Shown piece by piece: positions 56,899-64,000 of a DNA stretch of 64,000 nt. Numbering within the stretch: the stretch's first letter is position 1; each line of letters begins with the position of its first letter. The translations under genes and the position numbers were made by a program. The notes under the pieces were generated by a model. That model had not been told where the DNA came from and ran no database searches. It was given only the letters and a program-made list of their open reading frames with translations. Location of the stretch: NCBI GenBank assembly GCA_021737275.1, contig JAIPEE010000014.1, forward strand, positions 1 through 64,000, in the 5' to 3' direction. This DNA is from Desulfobacterales bacterium. Its GTDB lineage: Bacteria > Desulfobacterota > Desulfobacteria > Desulfobacterales > JAIPEE01.

Positions 56899-59109
56899 AT
56901 GGAAGCAACCATTGCTCTGGCCGGGAATCCCAATTCCGGCAAAACAACACTTTTCAACGCACTAACCGGCGCCAGACAGCATGTTGGAAATTATCCGGGT
57001 GTTACCGTTGAAAAAAAACAAGGTACCTACAGTGAAAATAGGTTAAAATTTACCATTGTCGATCTGCCGGGTACCTATTCCCTTACAGCTTACTCCCTGG
57101 AAGAAGTGGTAGCAAGAGATTTTCTGTTGAATGAAAAACCAGGTGTTGTTGTAAATATTGTAGATGCGGCAAACCTTGAACGAAACCTGTATCTGACGTT
57201 ACAGTTTATGGAGATGGGCATTCCTGTTTGTATAGCTTTAAATATGATGGATGTTGCAAAAACCCGTGGTATCGAAATTGATATAAAAAAACTTTCAACT
57301 TTACTGGGCATTCCTGTTGTTCCAACCGTTGCCAGAAGCGGTAAGGGTAAAAAAGCGTTGATGGAAACCGTATCTGAACATATCAGGGATATAAAATTTA
57401 CGCCGCTATTAATATCCTATGGTGAAGATATTGACGGAGCCCTTAACAGAATTGAAGAAAAAATCATAGCCGCAAACTTTTTGACAGACAAGTATCCTTC
57501 GCGATGGACGGCATTAAAATACCTGGAAAAAGATGAGCAGGTTCTTAAAGCCGGAAATGAGGCAAATCCTGTTTTGTCAAAAGAGATCAAGCATGATGTC
57601 TTAAATGTTTCCGACCATCTGAAGAAAACTCTTGATACTTATCCGGAAGCCATTATTGCCGATCAGCGTTATGGCTATATTAATTCCATATTGAAACAGG
57701 GTGTCGTCAGACATCAGAAAGATCAGAGCCGGTTACACCTGTCAGACAAGATAGATAAGGTTGTTACCAACCGGTTTTTAGGGCCGATCATTATGCTCGC
57801 AGTGCTGATGGGTCTTTATAAGTTTACATTTACATACAGCGAGCTGCCGGTAGGCTGGGTTGAAAGCTGTCTGGGCTGGATTAGCGGTATTGCAGAAGCT
57901 CACATGCCGGAGGGACTTTTAAAGTCGCTAATTATTTCCGGTATTATTGACGGTGTCGGCGGTGTTTTAGGGTTTGCGCCCCTGATCATGTTTATGTTTT
58001 TCGGTATATCGATCCTTGAAGATTCCGGATATCTGGCAAGAGTTGCTTTTATGCTGGACAGGGTCTTCAGTTTTTTCGGATTGCATGGAAGTTCGGTTAT
58101 GGCATTTATAGTGTCCGGCGGTATTGCAGGCGGTTGTGCGGTTCCCGGGGTTATGGCAACAAGAACACTGAAGTCGCGCAGGGAAAGGCTAGCAACGTTG
58201 CTTACAGTACCGTTTATGAATTGCGGTGCCAAACTGCCGGTGTTTGCGCTACTCACAGCGGCATTTTTTGCAGAAAATGAAGCAAAGGTAATGTTTATTA
58301 TTACACTTATTGCCTGGCTGGGTGCGCTGTTAGTTGCCAAACTCTTGAGGGTAACGATTATCAAAGGCGAATCAACACCATTTGTTATGGAGCTGCCGCC
58401 CTATCGGCTGCCGACTTTCAGAGGCCTTTTGATTCATACCTGGGAAAGAACCTGGCAGTACATAAAAAAAGCCGGAACAATTATTGTCGGTATCTCCATT
58501 ATCCTCTGGGCACTGATGGTTTTTCCGGGGCTTCCTGAAACGGAAACAATTTCTTATGAACAGAAACGTCAGGCTGTTATTGCATCAATACCGGCAAAAA
58601 TCATTAGTGAGCTTGAGGCTGTTGAAGAAGATACAGAACTGTCTGAAGCGGCCAATATATTTAAAGACCGGCTTTTTGAAGTTGATGCACAGGAAGCTGA
58701 AGCGGCATTAAGAAATTCAGTTGCCGGTCGCCTTGGAACGGCACTTGAAAGTATCACCAGGTTGGCGGGTTTTGACTGGCGGACAAATATTGCGCTGGTA
58801 GGCGGTTTTGCAGCCAAAGAGGTTGTGGTGTCAACGCTTGGTACGGCGTACTCTCTTGGTGAAGTTGATCCTGAAGAGATCGGATCTCTTTCCGAAGCCT
58901 TGCCCAAAGCACCGGGATGGAGGCCTTTAACAGCCCTGAGTCTGATCATATTCACCATCTTTTACGCACCCTGTTTTGTAGCGGTGGTTTGTATTGCCCG
59001 GGAAGCAGGCTCCTGGAAGTGGGGCGCATTTTCCATGGTGTTTAATACGGCCCTTGCTTTTGGGTTATCAGTGATTGTTTTTCAAATTGGATCCCTTCTG
59101 GGTTATTAG
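56899..59109 (+). CDS. feoB: ferrous iron transporter FeoB
   Basis: 736 residues. N-terminal G domain (GNPNSGKTTLF P-loop, DLPGTYSL, NMMD), helical GDI region to about 270, then the membrane part with two Gate repeats. Conserved VPFMNCGAKLPVF and GGIAGGCAVPGVM segments carry the translocation Cys. ATG at 56899 sits right before EATIALAG; the track start at 56863 overlaps feoA. Imports Fe2+, needed for the many Fe-S and heme proteins encoded here. Confidence 0.95.
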   Translation: MEATIALAGNPNSGKTTLFNALTGARQHVGNYPGVTVEKKQGTYSENRLKFTIVDLPGTYSLTAYSLEEVVARDFLLNEKPGVVVNIVDAANLERNLYLTLQFMEMGIPVCIALNMMDVAKTRGIEIDIKKLSTLLGIPVVPTVARSGKGKKALMETVSEHIRDIKFTPLLISYGEDIDGALNRIEEKIIAANFLTDKYPSRWTALKYLEKDEQVLKAGNEANPVLSKEIKHDVLNVSDHLKKTLDTYPEAIIADQRYGYINSILKQGVVRHQKDQSRLHLSDKIDKVVTNRFLGPIIMLAVLMGLYKFTFTYSELPVGWVESCLGWISGIAEAHMPEGLLKSLIISGIIDGVGGVLGFAPLIMFMFFGISILEDSGYLARVAFMLDRVFSFFGLHGSSVMAFIVSGGIAGGCAVPGVMATRTLKSRRERLATLLTVPFMNCGAKLPVFALLTAAFFAENEAKVMFIITLIAWLGALLVAKLLRVTIIKGESTPFVMELPPYRLPTFRGLLIHTWERTWQYIKKAGTIIVGISIILWALMVFPGLPETETISYEQKRQAVIASIPAKIISELEAVEEDTELSEAANIFKDRLFEVDAQEAEAALRNSVAGRLGTALESITRLAGFDWRTNIALVGGFAAKEVVVSTLGTAYSLGEVDPEEIGSLSEALPKAPGWRPLTALSLIIFTIFYAPCFVAVVCIAREAGSWKWGAFSMVFNTALAFGLSVIVFQIGSLLGY

Positions 59110-59138
59110 AATATCATGAAGTGAAAGGTGTAAGGTAA

Positions 59139-59321
59139 ATGGAAACAACTATAGTAATTTTGATCGTGGGCGCAGCTGTTATTTATTGTGGTAAAAACAC
59201 AATTAAAAAATTTAAGGGCAAAAGTGCTTGTGCCTGTGAAGGGACATGCTGTTCAGGAGAGACAAACTGCGGGATTTTATTAAATAGCAAACCGAAAATC
59301 GCAAATGGTAAACTGGAATGA
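59139..59321 (+). CDS. FeoB-associated Cys-rich membrane protein
   Basis: 60 residues: one membrane helix (IVILIVGAAVIYCGKNTI), then a short Lys stretch and CACEGTCCSG cysteines. Matches small FeoB-associated Cys-rich proteins that follow feoB in many anaerobes; function not established. It overlaps the next ORF by four bases. Confidence 0.8.
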   Translation: METTIVILIVGAAVIYCGKNTIKKFKGKSACACEGTCCSGETNCGILLNSKPKIANGKLE

Positions 59322-59548
59322 AAAATAAACAGATCAATCAGGAATATTCTGAAGGAAAAAAAGATTCGGATGACGATATGCGCTGCTGCTGTGGAAAATT
59401 ACTGACAAAACAGAAAAAAAACGGAATTGTCATCAAGTGTTCCAGGTGTAAACGGGAAATAAACATTGATTTTGCGGAGATACAGATGGAATTTAACTGC
59501 ATTGGAAGAGGGAAAGGGAGAAGCAGAACATGCCAAAAGATCTATTGA
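59318..59548 (+). CDS. small zinc-finger-like (Com-type) protein
   Basis: 76 residues. A single zinc-ribbon pattern CCCGKLL ... IKCSRCKREI (about 22-45) resembles the phage Mu Com family. The tail is basic. It overlaps the preceding gene and the next ORF (59530), which suggests translational coupling in the feo operon. Function in iron uptake unknown. Confidence 0.6.
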   Translation: MKNKQINQEYSEGKKDSDDDMRCCCGKLLTKQKKNGIVIKCSRCKREINIDFAEIQMEFNCIGRGKGRSRTCQKIY

Positions 59549-59877
59549 TAGCAGGTATCGGGATGGCTTTTTTTATTATCTGCCCAAGGATGGCCGGTAT
59601 GGTTCATGTAATCTCAAAATATTCACAAGCGTCACTCATGCAATCTGCCTTACTGGGAATAATCATTGCCATCCCGTTGCTCTTGGCCATGGTTCTGGTA
59701 TTTGGTAAAACCGGTATATGGAGAGCGCTTGCTTTTTGTGTGTTAACAGATATTGGAGCAGCCTTTTTCATGAAGGAAATAAGTATCAGTGCGGGTATAG
59801 AAACGCTTGTCATCGCTGTTTTTGTTATTATCGGTGTCAAAATAGCGCCGGTGTTTACAAGCGTATTAGTGAAATAA
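59530..59877 (+). CDS. small membrane protein of feo operon
   Basis: 115 residues with about four hydrophobic helices (DLLIAGIGMAFFIICPRMAG; LLGIIIAIPLLLAMVLVFG; WRALAFCVLTDIGAAFFM; TLVIAVFVIIGVKIAPVF). No family recognised. It starts inside the previous gene, so co-translation is likely. Last gene of the feo operon before a strong terminator. Confidence 0.65.
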   Translation: MPKDLLIAGIGMAFFIICPRMAGMVHVISKYSQASLMQSALLGIIIAIPLLLAMVLVFGKTGIWRALAFCVLTDIGAAFFMKEISISAGIETLVIAVFVIIGVKIAPVFTSVLVK

Positions 59878-59978
59878 CATATTTTTGATAATTCAAGACG
59901 GTTGGGAGATGCTGCGTTGTTCTTCCCCCATCCACAACTGATTATAATTTAGTAGAGGCCAGAGGTCAAAACAGAACC

Positions 59979-60026
59979 AAGAGCCCGAAAAGTCGGTGTA
60001 ATCCGATTTTCCGGGCTCTTTTATTT
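59979..60026 (+). terminator. terminator of feo operon
   Basis: Long stem AAGAGCCCG-AAAAGTCGG / CCGATTTT-CCGGGCTCTT with a T-run afterwards, about 100 bp after the last feo gene. Confidence 0.88.
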
Positions 60027-60089
60027 ACGCCTGGTTTAAAAAAAACAGGCAGTTGTTTTTATTAATATTTATAAGTTTATGGAGGAAAA

Positions 60090-61196
60090 ATGAAGAAGAT
60101 AGTAGCGGTAATGGTAATGGTAGTGTTTTTTTTGGCAGGCGCACATGCTTATGCTGAAGAAGAGGGCGCTCCCTTCGTTTTCAACTGGACTGATCAGGTA
60201 ACGCTCTCGGGTGCAATTGAAGTAGAAGCCGGTTTTTCCGAAGACTTTGAGGGTAATGACAGCAGTGACATTGCGTTGGCAACTGTAGAGCTTGGTGTTG
60301 AAGCTGAACTGAACGAGTGGTTTTCCGGCCAGATTATTTTTCTCTGGGAAGAAGATGATACGGAACCGGTAGACCTTGACCAGGGGTTTATTACCCTGGG
60401 CGGCACTGAAGCTTATCCGGTATTTTTGACTGCCGGTAAAATTTATGTGCCTTTTGGCCGTTTTGAATCAAATATGATTTCTGATCCCCTGACACTTGAA
60501 ATCGGTGAAACACGTGAAAGTGCGGTTCAGGCCGGGTTTGACTACAATGGTTTTCAGGGATCTGTATACACTTTCAAGGGGGATATTATCAAGGCCGGAG
60601 ATGATGATAAGATTAATGCTTATGGTGCCAATATTGCGTACGTAACGGAAAAAGATGATTTTTGTCTTGAGGTTGGCGCAGACTATATAAGCAACCTTTT
60701 TGATTCAGATGGACTACAGGACGTTTTTGCTGAAGCTGAGGCAGACTATACTGCAAATGCGCCGGGTGCGGACCCTTCATATGAGCTCAATGATTTTGTA
60801 GGCGGATATGCACTGTATGCTGTTGTAGACTTAGGTCCGGCGAGCTTTGTATGTGAATTTGTCGGTGGTGCAGATGACCCGGAGTACCTTGTTGATAATG
60901 GTAACGGAAAAGTAAGCCTTCTGAGGGCTGATACTCCGGAAGCATTTCATGTTGAAGGGGCTTATGTCTTTGAGGCAATGACAAAAGAAATTATTCTTGC
61001 GGCCACATACCAGACAACAGACAATCTTGCAGGCGTTTTACCTGAAACTCGTTATGGCGGTTCATGCGGTGTTGCCATGAATGATATGTTGGGTGTTGCC
61101 CTGGAATACCTTCACGATGAAGATTACGATATTGCCGACGGTGGAACCGGTAATAGTGGTGATTCATGCACACTCCAGCTTGCGCTTGGATTCTAA
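60090..61196 (+). CDS. LbtU-type outer-membrane porin
   Basis: 368 residues. Signal peptide about 1-22 (ending AYA), then a beta-barrel with repeated aromatic/charged strands. Features such as LATVELGVEAELNEWFSGQI, ITLGGTEAYPVFLTAGK and YVPFGRFESNM match the LbtU-type siderophore porin family. Ends in LALGF with a C-terminal Phe. ATG behind TGGAGG. Next to the feo operon but after its own terminator. Actual substrate unknown. Confidence 0.8.
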   Translation: MKKIVAVMVMVVFFLAGAHAYAEEEGAPFVFNWTDQVTLSGAIEVEAGFSEDFEGNDSSDIALATVELGVEAELNEWFSGQIIFLWEEDDTEPVDLDQGFITLGGTEAYPVFLTAGKIYVPFGRFESNMISDPLTLEIGETRESAVQAGFDYNGFQGSVYTFKGDIIKAGDDDKINAYGANIAYVTEKDDFCLEVGADYISNLFDSDGLQDVFAEAEADYTANAPGADPSYELNDFVGGYALYAVVDLGPASFVCEFVGGADDPEYLVDNGNGKVSLLRADTPEAFHVEGAYVFEAMTKEIILAATYQTTDNLAGVLPETRYGGSCGVAMNDMLGVALEYLHDEDYDIADGGTGNSGDSCTLQLALGF

Positions 61197-61207
61197 ACCT
61201 CAACCTG

Positions 61208-61249
61208 GCTGGCCATTGTCGGGCAGAGCTCTGCCCGGCAATGGCCAGC
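61208..61249. repeat. 42-nt near-perfect palindrome
   Basis: The arms GCTGGCCATTG-T-CGGGCAGAG and CTCTGCCCG-G-CAATGGCCAGC pair over 21 positions with one T/G wobble. No T-run on either side. It sits 12 bp after the porin stop, so it may protect the mRNA 3' end or act as a REP-like element. Confidence 0.6.
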
Positions 61250-61380
61250 AGAAAGTAAACGCCATTCATCCTTGCTGACCCGGTATTCAGTTCCAGAAAA
61301 ACCGGTTCGGTAAAACAATAAACAGAGGTTTGTTTTGATAGATTAATTAAAGAAAACGGCAGAACGGTAAGGAGAGTGTC

Positions 61381-62580
61381 ATGTTTGATCACAAAGAAAA
61401 TAAACAAAATAAAAGTGACAGTATTTTCAATCCTGTGTGGGCAGTTTCCATGGACCTGAAATGCCCGTTGACCGGCGTTTGTCTTACAACGGTGGAGCAG
61501 GGAAGGATTTTAAAAAAAACAGGAATCGATTTGAAAAATGTAACGCCATACCATATTCACAACTGCTTTATGTCCCATCTGAGCAATGAAAACAGGGTTT
61601 CCATAAAGGCAAACCATTATCTCAAGCACAAGTTTCAGAGCAGTCTTGATCAATTTTCTGAAATAAACGAGGAAGAACTGGCGGAAAGTTGGTCGGTTTC
61701 ACTAAAATCCGGAGATATAGCGGGTATTTTGTATGTAATTGCTTCCCGGAAAGAGATATCAAGGTCATTGATATTCAGTATTTACGGTGAACTTCATATG
61801 CTGGGCCATGCCAATATGTCGGATGTCATGAAAGCCAGACGGGCCCTGGAGATGGAAAAAAAGGTAAATCGAAAAATGGCGGCATGTCTGAACATGGAAA
61901 AGTTACGCCTGAAAGAGGTGAAGCGCCAAAATAAAAGTTTAAAAAAGTTGCTGGATTCAACAGAACTGAAATTGCACAGGCTATCCAAACAGGCAGACAA
62001 TTCAAGTAAGGATGGCAAATGGCTGCAGAGTCTAAAAAAGGAAAATATACAGCTAAAAAATATAATTGATGCAATCGAAAAACAGAATTGCAATCTGGAA
62101 AAACAGACTCAGCGCCTGGAAAGGGAAAAACGAAGCCTTCAGATAGAAAAGTTTGAGCTCAAGTCCAGTAATGAAATTATTGTTAAAGAGCTGGACGGGT
62201 TTATTACCCAGGTATCTTCTTTTCGGGAATGCGGAAAAAGATGCGAAGAATCCTGCCCCGAATATCATCTGTGTGAAAAGCGGGTGCTTATTGTCGGCGG
62301 TATTATAAAGATGAAACAGTTTTACCGCAAACTGATTGAGTCAAAGGGTGGTGTGTTTGAGTACCATGACGGATACATGAAAAATGGAAATAAAAACCTT
62401 GGGGACAGCATCAGCCGTTCGGATATCATTCTTTGCCCGGTAAACTGCAACAGCTATGGTGCCTGTGACCGAACAAAAAAACTTTGCAAGAAGCTTAACA
62501 AGCCGGTCAAGATGTTGTCGGGTTCAAGCCTGAATACAATTTTCAATGCATTGAGTGAAAGTATAACCAGTCAAAACTGA
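61381..62580 (+). CDS. DUF2325 domain protein with coiled coil
   Basis: 399 residues. N-terminal alpha-helical part with Cys (CPLTGVC), long coiled coil about 155-280, a Cys patch (CGKRCEESCPEYHLCEKR near 290-305). The DUF2325 domain then closes the protein (VLIVGGIIKMKQFYRKLIESKGG; SDIILCPVNCNSYGACDRTKKLCKKLNKPVKMLSGSSL). Function unknown; the domain is found in anaerobes next to metal and redox genes. ATG behind AAGGAGAG. Confidence 0.8.
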   Translation: MFDHKENKQNKSDSIFNPVWAVSMDLKCPLTGVCLTTVEQGRILKKTGIDLKNVTPYHIHNCFMSHLSNENRVSIKANHYLKHKFQSSLDQFSEINEEELAESWSVSLKSGDIAGILYVIASRKEISRSLIFSIYGELHMLGHANMSDVMKARRALEMEKKVNRKMAACLNMEKLRLKEVKRQNKSLKKLLDSTELKLHRLSKQADNSSKDGKWLQSLKKENIQLKNIIDAIEKQNCNLEKQTQRLEREKRSLQIEKFELKSSNEIIVKELDGFITQVSSFRECGKRCEESCPEYHLCEKRVLIVGGIIKMKQFYRKLIESKGGVFEYHDGYMKNGNKNLGDSISRSDIILCPVNCNSYGACDRTKKLCKKLNKPVKMLSGSSLNTIFNALSESITSQN

Positions 62581-62602
62581 TAGTTAAACAAAAGGAGAAA
62601 AG

Positions 62603-62764
62603 ATGAGCATGACTTTTAAAATTGCATCCCATAAACGAAATGATGATCAGGTTTATGATATTGCCGGAAATTTTGACGGGACATCTGCCTGGGAACTGGC
62701 CAACAAGATCAGGGATGAAGACAAATGTTGCGGCAAATGCAAAAATTGCAAATGTATGAACTAA
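62603..62764 (+). CDS. miniprotein with Cys-rich C-terminus
   Basis: 53 residues, too short for the track. ATG at 62603 behind AAAGGAG. The tail DKCCGKCKNCKCMN has five Cys in 14 residues, a likely metal-binding knuckle. The first 38 residues resemble a small alpha/beta fold. It lies 22 bp after the DUF2325 gene. No family recognised. Confidence 0.55.
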   Translation: MSMTFKIASHKRNDDQVYDIAGNFDGTSAWELANKIRDEDKCCGKCKNCKCMN

Positions 62765-62870
62765 AAGTTTTGAGCACCTGAAAACCAGTTTTTTAAGGAT
62801 ATACGAGGCTATATATAGAGCGATGGTGACAGGTGTCTGTTTCTGATAACGTTTTCTTTTTATGAACCAA

Positions 62871-63767
62871 TTATGCAAGGGTTGCAAAAAGAAAAACTAA
62901 ACCAAAGGCCATAACTGCTGCACCGGAACCAATACCCAGAATACGTTCAATGATTTCAACTCGGTTTTGGGAAACCGATTGTAAAACACCGGTTTTCCCT
63001 AAAATAACAATGATAACGACGCCGGAGATGGTGGTTGCCATACCAAGGGAAATACAGGCTGCCAGAAGAAGGCCGAGTGTCAGGGTGTCCATGGAAAGAC
63101 AAAAAAGCATTACCATTACAACCGCCGGACAGGGAACCATTCCAGCCGCTATCGCCCATGACAGTAACCCTTTTCGGGTTGTTCTTTGTTCATGATCGGA
63201 TGATTCGGCTTCGGTTTTTTTGATAAAAGCGTAAATGTTTTTTAAAAAAACAATACATCCAAGAAGGGCGATTAATCCATAGCTGATGATTTGGGTTACA
63301 CTTGTTACCGATCCCAGGGTTTCGCTGACACCTTTTTGAATAATATAACGTAATCCAAGCACGCCGGCAGCCCCTGAAAATCCATGTAAAGAAGCAAAAA
63401 AAACACCAAACAGTATTCCGCCTGTAATGGTTGCTTTATGAGACAAAACAAATGATGTCGCTACAAATTTGCCGTGTCCCGGGCCTGCAGCATGAACGGC
63501 ACCGTAAGTAAACGCAAATACCGTTAAAAACAAAAGCGGTTTCATATTTGTTGCCGTTTTTGTATCCCGGATCAGTTCAGACATCTTCTGCTTTAACTGA
63601 TGCTGCCAGAGGATGATTTTAACAAAAAACCGATTTTTTATCAGCGGGGCAGGTGTTTTGTGTTGATTTTCCGGTTTGGATGTAAACGGGTTATGACAAA
63701 ATACAGGCGTTGCTACTGTGTATGATACGACAATAAGGATTAATATTATAATATGTCTCTTCATCAT
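62871..63767 (-). CDS. NicO-family nickel/cobalt transporter
   Basis: 298 residues, signal-like N-terminus, about six to seven membrane helices. Signature FTYGAVHAAGPGHGK of the NicO/RcnA family, then HGFSGAAGVLGL and ACISLGMATTISG. The ATG overlaps the stop of the DUF1007 gene (ATGA). Family members export or import Ni2+/Co2+; here the pairing with DUF1007 suggests a two-part system. It could link to the two Ni-CODHs. Confidence 0.82.
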   Translation of the reverse strand: MMKRHIIILILIVVSYTVATPVFCHNPFTSKPENQHKTPAPLIKNRFFVKIILWQHQLKQKMSELIRDTKTATNMKPLLFLTVFAFTYGAVHAAGPGHGKFVATSFVLSHKATITGGILFGVFFASLHGFSGAAGVLGLRYIIQKGVSETLGSVTSVTQIISYGLIALLGCIVFLKNIYAFIKKTEAESSDHEQRTTRKGLLSWAIAAGMVPCPAVVMVMLFCLSMDTLTLGLLLAACISLGMATTISGVVIIVILGKTGVLQSVSQNRVEIIERILGIGSGAAVMAFGLVFLFATLA

Positions 63768-64000
63768 GCCTTTAAGCGAAACTCCAGGAAAAGTGTCCAG
63801 GGGTGAACCATGTCAAAATAAATTGGTGTAGAAAGGTCTTCCCGAATCGCTGTTTTTACTTCAAAGATGTCGGCAGCAGTCAGAGAAACCGGTCCGTTAT
63901 CCGCAAAAAATATGGCTGAAAAGTAGGATGGATCATAGGCGGCGACCGTAATTTTTTTAATATTGTGGCTTGCTTTAACATGACAGGGAACAAAAAAGTG
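63764..64000 (-). CDS. DUF1007 family protein (N-terminus outside window)
   Basis: The last 78 residues of a longer protein cut by the window end. Contains TVAAYDPSYFSAIFF and a repeated basic/aromatic pattern typical of DUF1007, which is usually encoded with NicO transporters and thought to be periplasmic. The stop overlaps the transporter's start. Not in the ORF track because it has no start inside the window. Confidence 0.7.
   Translation of the reverse strand, partial: HFFVPCHVKASHNIKKITVAAYDPSYFSAIFFADNGPVSLTAADIFEVKTAIREDLSTPIYFDMVHPWTLFLEFRLKA

Noticed and set aside
1-64000. CRISPR arrays, transposases, phage genes, tRNA or rRNA
   Set aside because: No repeat-spacer pattern, transposase or integrase motif, or tRNA-like T-loop sequence was noticed when reading. 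A tRNAscan and ISfinder search would be needed to be certain.

Overview
The window looks like a chromosomal segment from a sulfate-reducing Desulfobacterota bacterium, most likely a Desulfobacterales-type complete oxidiser. The evidence is a full CODH/acetyl-CoA synthase operon, a Tmc-type transmembrane redox complex with its acidic tetraheme cytochrome c3, and multi-domain PAS/REC kinases. It is a single DNA source with moderate GC and frequent TTG/GTG starts. No mobile element, CRISPR array, tRNA or rRNA was recognised.

Layout. 0-1.6 kb: a CooT-type nickel protein and an omptin protease. 1.7-4.5 kb (minus): htrA and asnS. 4.6-15.2 kb (plus): a radical SAM/DUF2344 fusion, rng, then the conserved origin-proximal cluster rpmH-rnpA-yidD-yidC-jag-mnmE, ending in a perfect 16-bp parS site, then a Cys-cluster protein and an unknown gene. 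15.7-17.6 kb: an AcsV/RACo-type corrinoid activator. 17.7-29.7 kb (minus): a long run that reads, in transcription order, Cys-less TusA-like protein, tandem Usp, TmcD, TmcC, TmcB, TmcA, receiver, heme-motif histidine kinase, REC-kinase, unknown protein, receiver, PAS-rich REC-kinase. A consensus sigma-54 promoter precedes it, and a sigma-54 activator gene is divergent.

31.2-41.2 kb (plus): the Wood-Ljungdahl carbonyl branch acsD-cooS-acsB-acsC-acsE, then a DUF3786 gene. A near-consensus sigma-70 promoter and a sigma-54-like site lie upstream, and strong hairpins sit between cistrons. AcsD carries a long Ala/Lys/Glu-rich tail. 41.5-47.3 kb: a 1006-residue protein of unknown function (PHP-like motifs plus membrane helices) and a second, stand-alone Ni-CODH. 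47.4-55.7 kb (minus): an outer-membrane protein fragment and an RND efflux operon (adaptor, permease, TolC-like, response regulator, kinase). 56.0-59.9 kb: a DtxR/MntR-type regulator divergent from a feoA-feoB operon, with a DtxR-box-like operator between. 60.1-64.0 kb: an LbtU-type porin, a DUF2325 protein, a Cys-tailed miniprotein, and a NicO-type Ni/Co transporter with a DUF1007 partner cut by the window edge.

How it fits together. CO2/CO and methyl-group chemistry (CODH/ACS, corrinoid protein, methyltransferase, RACo) is encoded near genes for nickel handling (CooT, NicO/DUF1007) and iron uptake (Feo) that would supply the metals. The Tmc complex would link periplasmic cytochrome c3 to cytoplasmic thiol or iron-sulfur chemistry, and its neighbours suggest expression is set by a sigma-54 activator and a heme/PAS sensing relay. 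The least explained items are the 1006-residue protein, the AcsD tail, the Cys-containing PAS domains shared by the Tmc-linked sensors, the Cys-less TusA-like protein, and the operator-like repeats upstream of the second CODH.
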